A stretch of 57,358 nucleotides of DNA from Intoshia linei. Its lineage: Eukaryota > Orthonectida > Rhopaluridae. Position 1 is the first letter of the stretch, and each line of letters begins with the position of its first letter. The notes beneath the pieces were generated by a model. That model had not been told where the DNA came from and ran no database searches. It was given only the letters and a program-made list of their open reading frames with translations. Positions 13,460 to 25,676 of the stretch are shown here, piece by piece. The translations under genes and the position numbers were made by a program. The stretch is taken from positions 1 to 57,358 of the forward strand of contig LWCA01000086.1 in NCBI GenBank assembly GCA_001642005.1, in the 5' to 3' direction.

Positions 13460-16400
13460 TTAATAATCTATATCTAAAGTTAAATCAACTTTGGCAATAA
13501 CTGTTGGTTCTCCTGTAGTAGTTCCACGTAATCCTTTAAAGAACACTTGTGGTTTTGGTACGTCACTTGATTTAACAGCCATTGTTTGAGATGATTTTTC
13601 TCTAAAAAAAATTCATTAGCAGTTTTTAGTTACAGGGTGGCGTACTGCACGCGCCGTTATCCGATATAAATTTTATTTAAGTACCATCAGTAAAATAGTG
13701 TCACTGTGGAAACCAAAAATATTGAAAAACACTCAAATTTATTTTTAGATGTAGTCTATTCTATTGATACTACACTAACTATAAGTAACTTATAATTAAA
13801 ATAGTAAAAAAAATACATAATTTAGGATTTTATGAATTTATGTTAAGTATAATGTTATTTTAGACGTAATTATGGGTTGCATGTAAATATTGCATTTATA
13901 TTATTTAGAATATAATTACTTTGGTAGATATACTTGGGTGCAATTATCTATTCTGTAATTGCTATTATCAGTTTGAATAGAATGTGTCATTTTTTTCCGT
14001 AAATTAACCTAATAATATTATTAATGCATACAATTAAAAATTAAAATCTTGAAATAGTTTATTCGTGACTTGACGTAGAAAAATGTAAATTGTTTTTTCT
14101 GTTATCTGAAGAAAAATATTGGTTATGATTTTTTGATTTTTCAAAATAATGAGTAATTTGTGGTTTTGACCGAAGGTGCAAAGTTTGGAGATTTAACTGT
14201 ATCTTACTGTCATAGCCAGAAAAAAACCTGATTAGAATTTGTGTTCTTTAAATTTAAATTTTTTGAGACGTTTAATTTTCTAAATATATAGTTATACATC
14301 GACAGACAGACACATTTTAGCAAGTTTTACTTTTCAAAATGTATGAACATAAATAAATACAAGTTTTATCGCTTTTCTACGCAATTCCCATTCGTTCCAA
14401 TCATAATTTTTGATAATTATTGAATTATAGAAATGTGTATCAGTTTGACAAGTTGATTCATTTGTAGTAATTGGATGGCGTGGTTGATCAAGTTGTTTAG
14501 ACTGTTGAAAAAAATTATTTGATTTTAAAATAAAATTACTCCAAAAACAGAAAATGAATCATATTGTCTATGTAGTTGTAAAAATTGGATCAATTCAGAA
14601 TTTGATTTGGCAATTTGTAATATACTTGACAAATAACTAAATAAAATATAACCATCTGTAATTATAATATTATAATATTAAATTATATATTAATATTAGT
14701 ATTAATATTAACATGTAAATAATAATTATATAAATTGTATATCAACATTACCATAAAACGACTAAAATAAACAGAATTTTAATTTCGTAAAATTTAAAAT
14801 TTATTCACATTTTAAAAAAATATTTTTTCAGTAAAATGTTATGAAATGTATATTATATTTGAATATTTACAAATCTGGGTTTTCACAAAATTCTCGTGCA
14901 GCATCAGCGTTAGAAAAAGCATAATATTTGCATTTATAATTCAATACACCGATATTTGAATTGGCTCTTTTCAAAATTCCACCTTCATTTACCAATGTTG
15001 TTGGACAGAAACTCTAATATTTAATATTTAAAATTTAAACTTTATATTAAGAATAAGTAACGTTTGTATGCACAAAATATAAACTATGGTTCTCAATTGT
15101 TTCTAGTGAAATCATCTATTATATAATTAAATTTATCAAAAAAAAATTTTAATCACCCATGACTAAAAAGTAATGAAAATTTGACGGAAACTTCAGCAAA
15201 ATTATACATAACGGTAATATTACTAATTTTTGTTTAAATCTCAAAATCAAAGATATTTCGTCAGTTATTGATAACCAGTAATATAGAGATTAAATACATG
15301 CATGTTAATTATATTAGAAGTGTAAATTACTCTGAATTGAAGCATGTTATTTGAAAAATGTTTGACTTTTTCAATATCTATCCAATCGTAATGTATAAAT
15401 GGACTTTTATCAAAACTAATATTTACGTTTAGGCCAGGCTAAAAATAATTTAATCAGTATTATACACTTTATAATGGAGTAGTTAAAGTATATTACGATT
15501 TTGGTAAAGTACATCTCTAATTAATACTAAAAAATGTTGATAATTTCAATTAATTTAAAATTGCACATCAAGACATCAGATCCGAACCTACCGTACCGAG
15601 ACCCCTCTGTGGGACTGACTCCAAAAATCCGAGTCGGCTCATAAATTTGTATATGAAATTTTTAATAGATTCATTAGATATTGTATAAAAGGCTTCCAAT
15701 GAGCCTTTAAAAAAATTAAAATTTTCATGAGTACCAAATTAATGCGTCGACAACTTATTTTATATAAACTGAAATGTATATTGATATGTAAAGTAAATTA
15801 ATCGATAAAAATGGTTAAATTTATAGCTACCACCAACAATTTTGAAATTTTCAGTTAGGAAACCCTGCTATATACTCCTTATTAGCCATATTAATATAAA
15901 GTCAAATGTACCTTTTCTTTAAAATTAAATGAAATGTAATCGTTTATAACACTATTATCCATCATATTTTTCTCATTCTAAAGTTTATTACATATTAGTT
16001 TATAATTTGTCTTTGATGGTTGTGTCATTGTAAAGGAGTGATTTTTAACCTTGTTAGTGGTTAGGTGCGGTGCTTATGAGTAGATTTCAGGTGCGTCGCC
16101 AAGAAATTTAAATTAATTTTATAAATTACAATTAAATATTTATTAAAATTATTATAATAATTATTAAAAATAAATAATTACATTTATCATTATTTGATGA
16201 AAATTTTGGGAATTACTATTTATTAATGTTAATATAGTATTTATATTAACAAAATTTAAATAATACGGTACACACCAAAAATATGTTCTTTACTGAATTT
16301 AAGTTAGATGGAATGTAATTTTTTATTATTACGATTTTATATTTGTATTTACATTTTCGAATATCTGTTTTTTTCTTATCAAAATTTAAGGTGCGCCAAA

Positions 16401-19400
16401 ATTTTTATTTATATTATCAGAATCGACCTGAAATAAAAATGTTAAGAAACACTGATGTAAATGGTTGCTCATATCCGATAAAGAATTTTCAATATAAATC
16501 AAATAAACACTACCTCAACATAAATATTCAGAGAGTTGAATATGTTGGTAATAACACTAAGAATAATCATTTCATCTTGTATACTAGACCATAATTCACT
16601 AATGTAATTGAATTTTGGCTAAATTATAACATAAATTGTATGTTAAAATTATATTCATTAATAAATAGTACATAGACGGAATTAGTCGCTATTGCTGTTT
16701 TGTTTTGTAAAGTATTGTGCAATTCAACTAAAATTTCGGATAACTTTTGTTTGAGTGATTCTGTATGCTTGGCACATGTAACGACATCTTTCTATTTAAA
16801 AAATAAAACATAACATTATAATGGTAATAATATTATTCGAGTATTTTGTCTGTCATGTATTATTATACAAACAGTGGGTAGCTCAGTGGAGGGGATGATT
16901 TCACATATATTTTGAACAAATTTCATCAAAATCAAACCTTATTCGCCGAGTTAAATACGTATGGAACAATTCCGACAGAATAAGGGAATTATGCAAAACA
17001 TTGATTGAGGGCATGCCTAGGCCTCTTACATTATACTACAGCATGTAGTACTGCTAAGGGTAGTAAAACAAAATACTAATTATATAATGTTACTAATAAA
17101 TAGATTTATTTAAAATTGTTATCAATTTAAACATCGATAACTAACAATTAGCAATAATTTCATATTAATTTTTCCAACATTGTAAATTTTTACCTATTTC
17201 ATATCAAATTCATTTAATTTTGCTAATCAAAAATGTTAATTAAATAGATAAAAATTAAATCATAAATTATTGTTGTAAACATTGAAATCTCTAAAATGCA
17301 TAATTTCATAAGATCCATTTCAAAATGATACAATTTCATTCATTTATAGAAAATTATTAAATTTAATGATAAATTAAAGACCCAAGGAAAATCTGGACAA
17401 TACCATAATTAATCAAGATGAGTCAATTTTATTAACAAACATTTTACTTATATAGAATTGATGTCTGTGTATGTCTGATGTGTGTCGGTTGCTACCGTTT
17501 ATTTCAAACTTAAAAGTCGTATAACTTAAAAAAATTCAATTTTAAATAAATTTTTTCGCGAATGATGTCTATAACTAAGTTTTATTTGCCCAAATTTAAC
17601 CCTTCAGGGTAAAAAACCCAATTTTCCCTTTTTTTATACTATAGAATCAGCCCAAAAATTTAAAAAACACACACTCTAGAAAACTTTTTAAAATCATTAA
17701 AGTTTCCATAAATCTGAGCCTCAGAAACGTACACCTTCATGGTCAAAACAACAAATTACCCTTTTTTTAAAATCATAAGTAATATCATAAATTAAAACCT
17801 CTCAAAAGTGTCTTAAATCGCAGATGACCCTTTTTAGAATTTAAAAAAATAGATTATTTAATAGTTCATTCCAGTTGATATCGATAAAAAATTTTAACCT
17901 CAGAAATCTACGCATTCCGTTATACATATATAAATACGTGAAAAATAACTTTTAACATAATATCAACGAATATTTTTCAAATCTTAAATTTCAAAGATTA
18001 AAATTAAAAATTAAAACGTAAATATTCTTCCTACAATTTCAAAAAAAATGGGAATTCACTGTATACACATTTTAAATACAGAAATATGGGTTTCAACCTC
18101 ATAACTTGATTCCTTCTATTTTTTTATCATTACTACGCAATTTCTCATTTTCAAAGCTTTCAACGCTTTTAAAATTTAGAATCAACGTAACTATATATAA
18201 CTTTCTTGGTATAATTTTTAGATTTAGTCTAAATGTATTTCAATGTTGATAACATTGCTTCATCTGGTTTTCGCTGTGAAGATATAAATTATTGAGGTTG
18301 AAATTAATGATAATACTCATGATTCTAAAATCTGTATCAGGATTTATGTTTTTTTCAATTCTAAGACTCTTTTTATTCTTAAAAAATGATAACTTGAGTT
18401 TTGACCATAAGGGCGGCAATTTCTGAGTTTGAATTTTATCTTAATATCTTTTCCGGATAAAACTTTTAAAATTTTTGAAATTTCTAATACCGTCAGTTTT
18501 TTCAATAAATGGTTACACAATGTGTATCTGTATTACAGATACACATTTTATCAATAACTAATATTTATTGTAAAGTTATTGTAATTTAGATTTACGTTAC
18601 GTGTAATTAAATATTGTATAAATTCTATGCAATATAAAAATTAACCAAAATTATTTTGACATAAATTTCATATTGATGTAAATTTATTTGAATCATTTTT
18701 GCAAATTGTTGTGTAATTGGAAATTTTTCAGGTGGTTCAGTATTTTGTAATATTTGCAGTAAGTCTAATATTTCTCATCATTTCAAAATTAAAATTAAAA
18801 TTTTAAAAGAATCATACTATTGCATGCAAGTATATTTTTTGAATTTTTTTCTAATTCATTGTCCAAATTTCGAGTTGTTTGTGGAATAGCTTCATTTAAT
18901 AACCCGATCACTACATAAAAAGTCATAAGTCAAAATATTCAATAAATTATTACAATCATCAAAATTTCCACATTCTTTGGCACAATCTTTATTAAACAAT
19001 CGAATACCTACAACCAAACAATTTAAATCATTCAATTGATTTTCTTTGGGAACCCTATTTTGAATCATAAAATTGGCCAATTCAGTTTGCGGAAAAATAC
19101 TTTGCAATGCAGCTAATTAATTTTATAATCCATTAATTTATTATTATTAATATTATTAAATTATATTCCAATAAATAGTTTAATTTACCAGTCGTTTCTC
19201 TAATCACAGTGATATCTGTAGCGTTTCCCATACCAGATTTTAGAATACAAAATGAAACTATTTTTCGATATAAGCTTTCCAATTCTTCCTTGTTTCTGGC
19301 TCGACAGTCACAAATTTCATTTAATATTGGTAATAATCGAGCATTTAAAACTCTTTTATGTTCCATTAAAAAACTGGCTAATTAAAAAAATTATGATTGT

Positions 19401-19782
19401 TTAAATTAAATTTAAATTTCAAAATTTGATATACCCCGATCAGCGTAATTCATATCAAAATCAATTTGCATTTTTATAGTGTCTAAAGATGGAACATCCA
19501 ATGTCATTAGTTTTTTAACACACAGCTATCAAATTAAGATTAAAATTAAAAATACTAAATCAAGTGCAAACTAAAAAGTACCGTTATCAAACGTTGAACA
19601 TCATTTTTAGTGAGGTAACGATCAATATAAAAATTATTTTTTGGATCCAATGCTACAGCTTTAACGATAAAAGCAACCAAAACTTCGGAAACTGTTGTAC
19701 CACGAGATAGACATTCTCTAGAAATTTCAACAATAATATTTCTAATAACCCCTTCAGTCTGTTGTATACTAGCTTGATCCAT
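13460..19782 (-). CDS. CFAP206: CFAP206, radial spoke 2 / axonemal protein, 15 exons, 620 aa
   Basis: The orthologue in other ciliates and animals docks radial spoke 2 and dynein c onto the doublet microtubule of motile axonemes. Exons (plus coordinates, 5' to 3' on minus): 19782-19582, 19525-19435, 19377-19189, 19112-18954, 18910-18818, 18764-18646, 16791-16672, 16618-16514, 15977-15912, 15438-15331, 15013-14871, 14636-14540, 14501-14361, 14008-13920, 13601-13460. They join in phase to 620 codons plus TAA, against about 622 aa in human. Family motifs: SEVLVAFIVKAVALDP near the start, KEELESLYRKIVSF, GIRLFNKDC, NIGVLNYKCKYYAF, YDWNEWELRRKAIKL, and the C-terminal PQVFFKGLRG. Start: ATG at 19782; an in-frame TTG at 19797 is not an ATG. 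Intron 6 (1.85 kb) holds a foldback element and intron 8 a hAT insertion. Exon 9 (22 codons) is the least certain. Confidence 0.93.
14085..14340. repeat. Truncated foldback-family arm in CFAP206 intron
   Basis: Lies in the intron between exons 13 and 14. It carries the subrepeat text GTAATTTGTGGTTTTGACC and ends with the family terminus (TTTTCTAAATATAT..., then CAGACAGACACATTTTAGC), matching the right arm of the copy at 34430-34625. Only one arm is present. Confidence 0.5.
16036..16454. mobile_element. Decayed hAT element inside CFAP206 intron 8
   Basis: The left end AGTGATTTTTAACC is mirrored by the right end GTTAAGAAACACTG, an imperfect hAT inverted repeat. Flanking 8-mers ttgtaaag and atgtaaat share six positions. 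Internal GGTGCGCCAAAA near 16390 and GGTGCGTCGCCAAGAAATTT near 16090 are inverted subterminal blocks. It sits between exons 8 and 9 and leaves the coding frame intact. Confidence 0.6.
17455..18560. mobile_element. Foldback-like element in CFAP206 intron 6
   Basis: The left arm starts with a GTGTGT...GCTACCGTTTATTT terminus and contains blocks like TTCATGGTCAAAACAACAAA. The right arm carries the opposite-strand forms (GAGTTTTGACCATAAGG) and ends AATAAATGGTTACACAATG. So the two arms are imperfect inverted copies, each built of degenerate subrepeats of roughly 80-100 bp. One subrepeat holds ATTCCAGTTGATAT followed by AAATCTACGCATTCC, shared with the copies at 21.8-22.9, 42, 45 and 48 kb. No transposase seen. 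Confidence 0.6.
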
Positions 19783-19928
19783 TATATTAATACCCAATTC
19801 ATTTATAGTATATATTTGTTTATATTACCAAGTGATTCTTTTAATTAATATACAATTTAGTAAAATTTACATTGTAAAACTACAATTTATGTATAAAGTA
19901 TAGTTGCAACTTTTATTTTAAAAAATAA

Positions 19929-22900
19929 CTAACAAATACTACTACATTTTATATTTTTAATTTTTTCACATTTTGTGGCCGAATCTGCTTTTTTTAAAGA
20001 TTTAATCTCATCATTGTTTGCTTTAGCTTTTAAAGGAGTTGGTACATTTTTTATTTCATCTCTAGATATTTCCAAGTTATTGGATTTTGATATTATTTCA
20101 TTTTCGATGGTATCCTCCAGGATTTTTTCTTCTGTTTCTATCGATTGATCAACTGTTGTGCCACTAAATGTAGACATATCCGGAGCATTCCAAATCAAAA
20201 TTGAGCCATCTTCTCCAACGCTTACAATAGTATTATTATCCGGACTATTTTAAACAATTAACCGATATATTCATCAAAAGGTTTACCTTATTTTTAATTT
20301 CGTAATTGAAGCACCGTGTAATTCACCGTAATGGGTCATAATTCCTTCTTCATAGTCCCATACCTAGATTTTAATTTATTAAAAATAATTAGTAATTGTA
20401 TTATTTGTGGTTATTAACGTTAGTTAGTGCGATACCTTTATTTATTGTTTTGTATAGAAATGTAAAAACCTTTAAAATTTTATCATCACCGCCGCTAACA
20501 AAAAACTTTCCATTCGAGCAAATATCCATCCCATTAATACACCCTGACTGAGAAGCTTCAATTTCTCTGATATTACTCGCATCGTACGTTTCCCAGTAAC
20601 CAACTTTTCTGTCGTTGCCTGTTGTAATAATTTGATATTCATCTGGCGTGTAGCACACATATTTGAATAATGTGTTTAAACGAATCATGTGAATTCGAAT
20701 TTGTGTCCTACAATAAACATGTTTACCTTTGATAATGTCAAAAAATCATACTCTAAATTCCAGATTATACAAGAACCGTCGGTACTGGAAGTAACACATT
20801 CGTTGTTATTATTTCTCATTTTAATACAAGTAACACGGGCTTTATGTTCATTAAGAGAAAACAGCAATTTATCAACATACATAGAACCTCTTTTTGTTTC
20901 CATTCTTTCTACTTGCCAAACACGAATTACACCTATGTATGAGTGAATGAATTATCTTTAATAAGTTATTTATCTAACCTTCATTAGAACCACTAATCAA
21001 TTTATTGGCATACGAGAAAATGCAAATGGCTGTTACTTCACTGATGTGAGCATTATGTATCGTGTACATTTTTCGACCTGATTGTGGATAATATGTTCTA
21101 ATTCTTCCATCGTTCCAGCCTACAATATGATATAAATCAGGGTTTAGTTTGAAATAGAAAAACATTTACAATGAGGAATAATCAAAAAATATAGGGTTCA
21201 CAGAGCATCTTTACTTATATAAAGTAACTAGCTTGGCTGTTTTGTACTTCGTACAAACAGCATTTAGCTCTGCCGACAGTAGCTTTTTTAATTTTACCAA
21301 AAAAATTAAATCTTACTTAAAAATGCTACCATTCACCATTACCAATCTGTTAAACTTTAACTTAAAGAAATGCTCCAAACGTGTAAAAACATGTTTTTAT
21401 TTTTAAATTCTAGGACCATTAATTATATCAAATTTTTGTTTTAATCAAATAATAATCAAAAAAAATAAATTGAAACAGTAAATTTATTCCATAAAAACTC
21501 TCTTTAAAATATGGTAAAAAAAATTTTGTGTGTATTAACTTGAGATGACAGTATGAACTGTTATTTTTTTAAAAATTCTGGGAATATTTTCATTTTTTGA
21601 AAAAAGAGTAATTTGTGGTTTTGGCCTGAATATATTAATTTTTAAAATTTAAATTTATGGCAATTTTCATGATATTAAAATCTACATCAAAGTGTATATT
21701 TTTTTAAATTCTAGGTCCATTAATTATGTAATACTCTGATACAGCTTATTTCATTTTATCATGATACAAAATTAAACTCCAAAAATATACGCATTCCCTG
21801 TAAAAACTAAGTTTTAATATATCCATACTTATATAATATGCTGCGCTATTTTTGTTTGTGTGTGTGTTCCACTTTATTTAAATAACTACCCGTCTTAGAA
21901 TTTTATAAAGTCCACATTTCAATTACAGTTTTTTCCGGGGGTGTTCGCAAACAAATTTCAACCTCCTCAAACTCATATCTTACGGGTCAAAAACCCCAAT
22001 TGTCCCTCTTTTTGAAAATCAAACGAGTTGGAGAATTTAAAAAAATATATACACTGATACGGATTTTAAAATTATAAACATTATCATAAATTTAAATTCA
22101 AAAAATTACCCCAATTCATAACCCCAAATTACCCTTCTTTTTTGAATGAAAACAGCCATAAAATTTAAAAAAATGTAAAATAATTAACGGTCCAAAAATT
22201 GAAAAAAAATTATTCTGATAGAGCTTATTCCAGTTGATATAAATACAAAAGTTCAAACCCAAAAAATCTACGCATTCCCGATGAAAAATATTGTATATAA
22301 TGTTACTGTTAATAATTTTTGCTTTTAAAAATAAAAACAAAATGAAAACCAATGTGCTTTTTTTTAACCGTTAAAAATTTACTTTGTCAGATTAAAATTT
22401 TTTGTGTGTGTATTAATTGGATATAAATGTATCAGCGGTAATTTTTTTTTTAAATTCTAGGATTTTATATTTTTTAAAAAAAGGGTAATCTGTGATTGTG
22501 ATCGTGAAAATTAACGTTTTTGAGGTCATTTATGCTAATTCTTACGATTTTAAAAACTATCCCAGAATTTATGTTTGATAAAATTTTAAAACTTTTATCA
22601 TTTTTTAAATACAGAGTAATTTGCTGGTTTGACCATGAAAATGTACGTTTTTGAGGTTGAGATTTACGACAATGTTAATGATTTTAAAATACGTTCAAAA
22701 TATATGCTTTTTCAAATTTTTGGTATATTTTATTTTTAAAAAAAAAGACCAAGTTACGTTTTTGCCCTTGAAGGACTCAATTTAATCAATCAATCTCAAA
22801 TGAAACTTAGATATAAACATCACTGAAATATTACAAAAAACTGTATTAAAAACTGAGTTTTTTGAAATTCTAAGACTGTTAATTTTATAAATAAATGCTA

Positions 22901-25676
22901 AGACGTATTCAACCACACAGACTTTCCATTTTATATACACGTAATTGTAAATAAAAGATATCATAAATTGTAAAAAAGTTTGGTACACCTAATTTAAATT
23001 ACCACTAATAATCTTTGAACCATCTGTTGAAAATTCAAGGCAATTGCAAGTCATATTTGGAACATTAATTCGCAATAATTCTAGTCTCTTTTTACTATCC
23101 CATATTCTAATGTTTTCAAAAGAACAAGTTGCAAATATTCTTGAACAGTCTCTACATAAATAAGTCAATAAGTAACGGTAATAAACATTTAAAGGGAAAT
23201 AAATGTAAACAATATAAATAATTTTACGAGACATAAAATATTACTTTGGAAAAACAATATCATTAATAGGATGGCCATGGCTAGTAAAAATTAATTCATG
23301 TTTAAAATTTGCCAAATCAAATTTGTAAATACTACATTTTCCAGTTGAAACATAAAACTAAAAAATAAATTGTAATAATAATTTTTATAAACAATACTTG
23401 ATGTCCAGCGCCTCTCAAAACAATAGAAGTAACGCCACCATCTAATTTAACTGAAGCTCTTAATAAAATTAAAAATTATGAAATTTAATATTACCTCTTT
23501 TTAGAAATATTTTGGTCCGTTAAAGATACAACTCCCTCATTAGTACCAATTAAAAGATAGTTGTTTTTTAGGTATTTAATATTTATAACACCCAATGTGT
23601 ATAAATTTTTTTTTGGAACAACACTCATTAATTTGCAAGAATTTAAGGAAATTATCAAAATGTCACCTGTTGTAGATCCACAATAACTAACTGAATCGTC
23701 GTGTGCTACCTTAATATAATTCATTTATTAATAACAGTATAATATATTAATATATATTAGTTATTATTAATAATTAACAGGGGTCTCAAACATTTTTTAT
23801 CACAGAACGGTCATTTCATAAAAAACTTTTCAATTTTTCAATAAACACTGGTAGGTCCGCGGATCTGCAATTAGGAGGCGTTACATTATTTTTATTGTCA
23901 ACTATTATCATTGAAAACTGTACTAGATTGATAAAATGGGATTTTTTAGGGTTAAAATAAATGGATTAAACATTTAGGATTTCGGATTTGTGATCTTGGA
24001 AAATTTTAATTAGGTTTAGATAAATTCATCCAATAAGTGTTTTTAATGGACTGAATCTGTTAATTATTAATACACAATATTTTTTACTTATCGAAAGGGA
24101 TACTTAATATATTTCATCACATTATGATGATGAAAGAAAATACCACAGGCATTTACATTTTTTTTTGAAATTGAGTTTATTTGTCACGATTTTTATAATT
24201 GTAGTGTTTTTACATTATTTTTAAGATTATACACACATTGTCATTTACTTAATATGTGTCAAAAATCATAAATCAAATGGAATGTCTGTGTTTGAGTGTG
24301 TTACCGTTTAATCAAAAAATTAAGTCTTAAAATTTAAAAAAACCTGATATTAATTATTAAGGGGTATATTGAATTTTTAATTTGGATTTATAGGAGTTAT
24401 CATGCATATAATACTTATAACCATGTCTAATTTCATAGCCAAAATATTTCTCTGTAAACTTTCGAAACGTCTCAACATTTTGATAGGATATGGTAAACTA
24501 CTAAAATCCAGCATAATACTTCATGATCATACCTCTACACAAATTATATTTCTTTTAATTTGACCTGTTGCACAATCAATACTTTTAATTTTTCGATTTT
24601 CTCTATGTAATTTCCAAACACGTATAGTACGTCTAAAATGAAAAATTTCATAACCAATAATTACAATTCATAAAGGTACAATAAAAGGTTAAAATATTAC
24701 TCTCCAGCAGTAACAAACGATGCATCATCATTGTTTAAAAATTTGACAACATTACATACGCCTGCTTTATCCATTTGTGCAGAATCCCCACAGATTGGGA
24801 TTCTTTTTTCCAAATCCCATATAACGATTCTAAAACAATTAATTATATTGATAATATTTAGCCTAATCAACTGGATATCTTACAATATATGTTCATTTAT
24901 GAGTTGAAAATGATAAATATGATTTCAAAAATTACTTTCCATCATCTTGTCCACCCAATGTTGCCAAATATGAAGAATTTGGAGAAAAATCAATACTAAT
25001 CATTTTTTCTTGGTGTGGCGTTTCACATCTATAATATTCATTCATGTTTTCAAAGTCCCATATTATCAATTCAGACTATTTAAATGAACAAAATAAAATT
25101 TAGTTTAAATAAAAGGTAAATGTTTAGGGTATATAAAAGATACATTATCACTAACTATTTGCCGATTAATAAAGTTGAATATGTAAAAAGATTAAAATGT
25201 TTAATTATGATATACTAGTATGATATAATAGTATGTGATGCTTATTTTTAAATACCTTAAATCCTCGATGGGTTTGATCTCCAGAACCTATAAATCTTCC
25301 ACATTTTGATACACTTATACATGAAATATTATTTTTGTGTTTAGAGATGAATGTTTGTTCTCGTTCAACTATAGATTCAATTATGACTGAGCAGCCCACA
25401 GAATAAATGAAGTATTTATTATTTGGATGTATCAACAAACCGTCAATGATACCGGCTAAATATTTAATTTACATGCAATGAAAAATAAACGACAGTAATT
25501 ACGTATTCAGTACAATCAAAATTATATTTATATACTTATAAGTTTAATTAGTAATGTATGAAACTACATAGTATGTATTTTAAATATATAATTCATTAAA
25601 CGTAAAACGCCAAAATTTTCATACCATTAAATCCAATCATTCCACCAAATTTAAGCTTTGATACTTTATCAGCCAT
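19929..25676 (-). CDS. CFAP52: CFAP52 (WDR16), WD40 axonemal protein, 14 exons, 703 aa
   Basis: In other species CFAP52 is a microtubule inner protein of motile-cilium doublets. Exons (5' to 3' on minus): 25676-25625, 25455-25256, 25075-24936, 24829-24701, 24632-24533, 23709-23495, 23458-23398, 23357-23245, 23151-23003, 21119-20979, 20932-20752, 20707-20470, 20363-20287, 20244-19929. They splice in phase to 703 codons plus TAG. Blocks seen: MADKVSKLKFGG at the start, GCGRFIGSG-like repeat turns, TTGDILIISL, LLRINVPNMTC, GWNDGRIRTYYPQSGRKMY, NNNECVTSSTDGSCIIWN, YQIITTGNDRKVGYWE, SGCINGMDICSNGKFFVSGG. These match CFAP52 in order along two WD40 propellers. Human CFAP52 is 620 aa; here about 85 extra C-terminal residues, rich in K, E, S and N, follow the last WD repeat. 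Intron 9 (1.88 kb) carries a foldback element. Confidence 0.95.
21215..22940. mobile_element. Foldback-like element in CFAP52 intron 9
   Basis: From about 21840 a left terminus (TTTGTGTGTGTGTTCC then TTTATTTAAATAACT) leads into an arm with TTACGGGTCAAAAACCCC and CCAAATTACCCTTCTTTTTT. The second half carries inverse forms (GGGTAATCTGTGATTG, GGTTTGACCATGAAAATG) and ends near 22930 with TAAATAAATGCTAAGAC. An additional arm in the right-hand orientation occupies 21540-21830, preceded at 21240-21300 by GTACTTCGTACAAACAGC, a motif also found near 42650. The arms are imperfect inverted arrays. Confidence 0.6.
23780..24490. mobile_element. Decayed TIR and foldback remnants in CFAP52 intron 5
   Basis: The 823-bp intron between exons 5 and 6 starts near a hAT-like end (CAGGGGTCTCAAACATTT at 23780). 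It then has a segment related to 48720-49010 (TTTTTATAATTGTAGTGTTTTTACATT, then AAGATTATACACACATTG), followed by a foldback-family terminus (GAGTGTGTTACCGTTTAA near 24295). No coding sequence was recognised and the boundaries are approximate. Confidence 0.45.

Noticed and set aside
16343-16594. 83-codon open frame on the plus strand
   Set aside because: It overlaps CFAP206 exon 8 (16514-16618, minus) and part of a hAT remnant; it is a shadow frame.
22116-22988. Open frames inside CFAP52 intron 9
   Set aside because: They fall in foldback subrepeats and match nothing; the exons on both sides join in phase without them.
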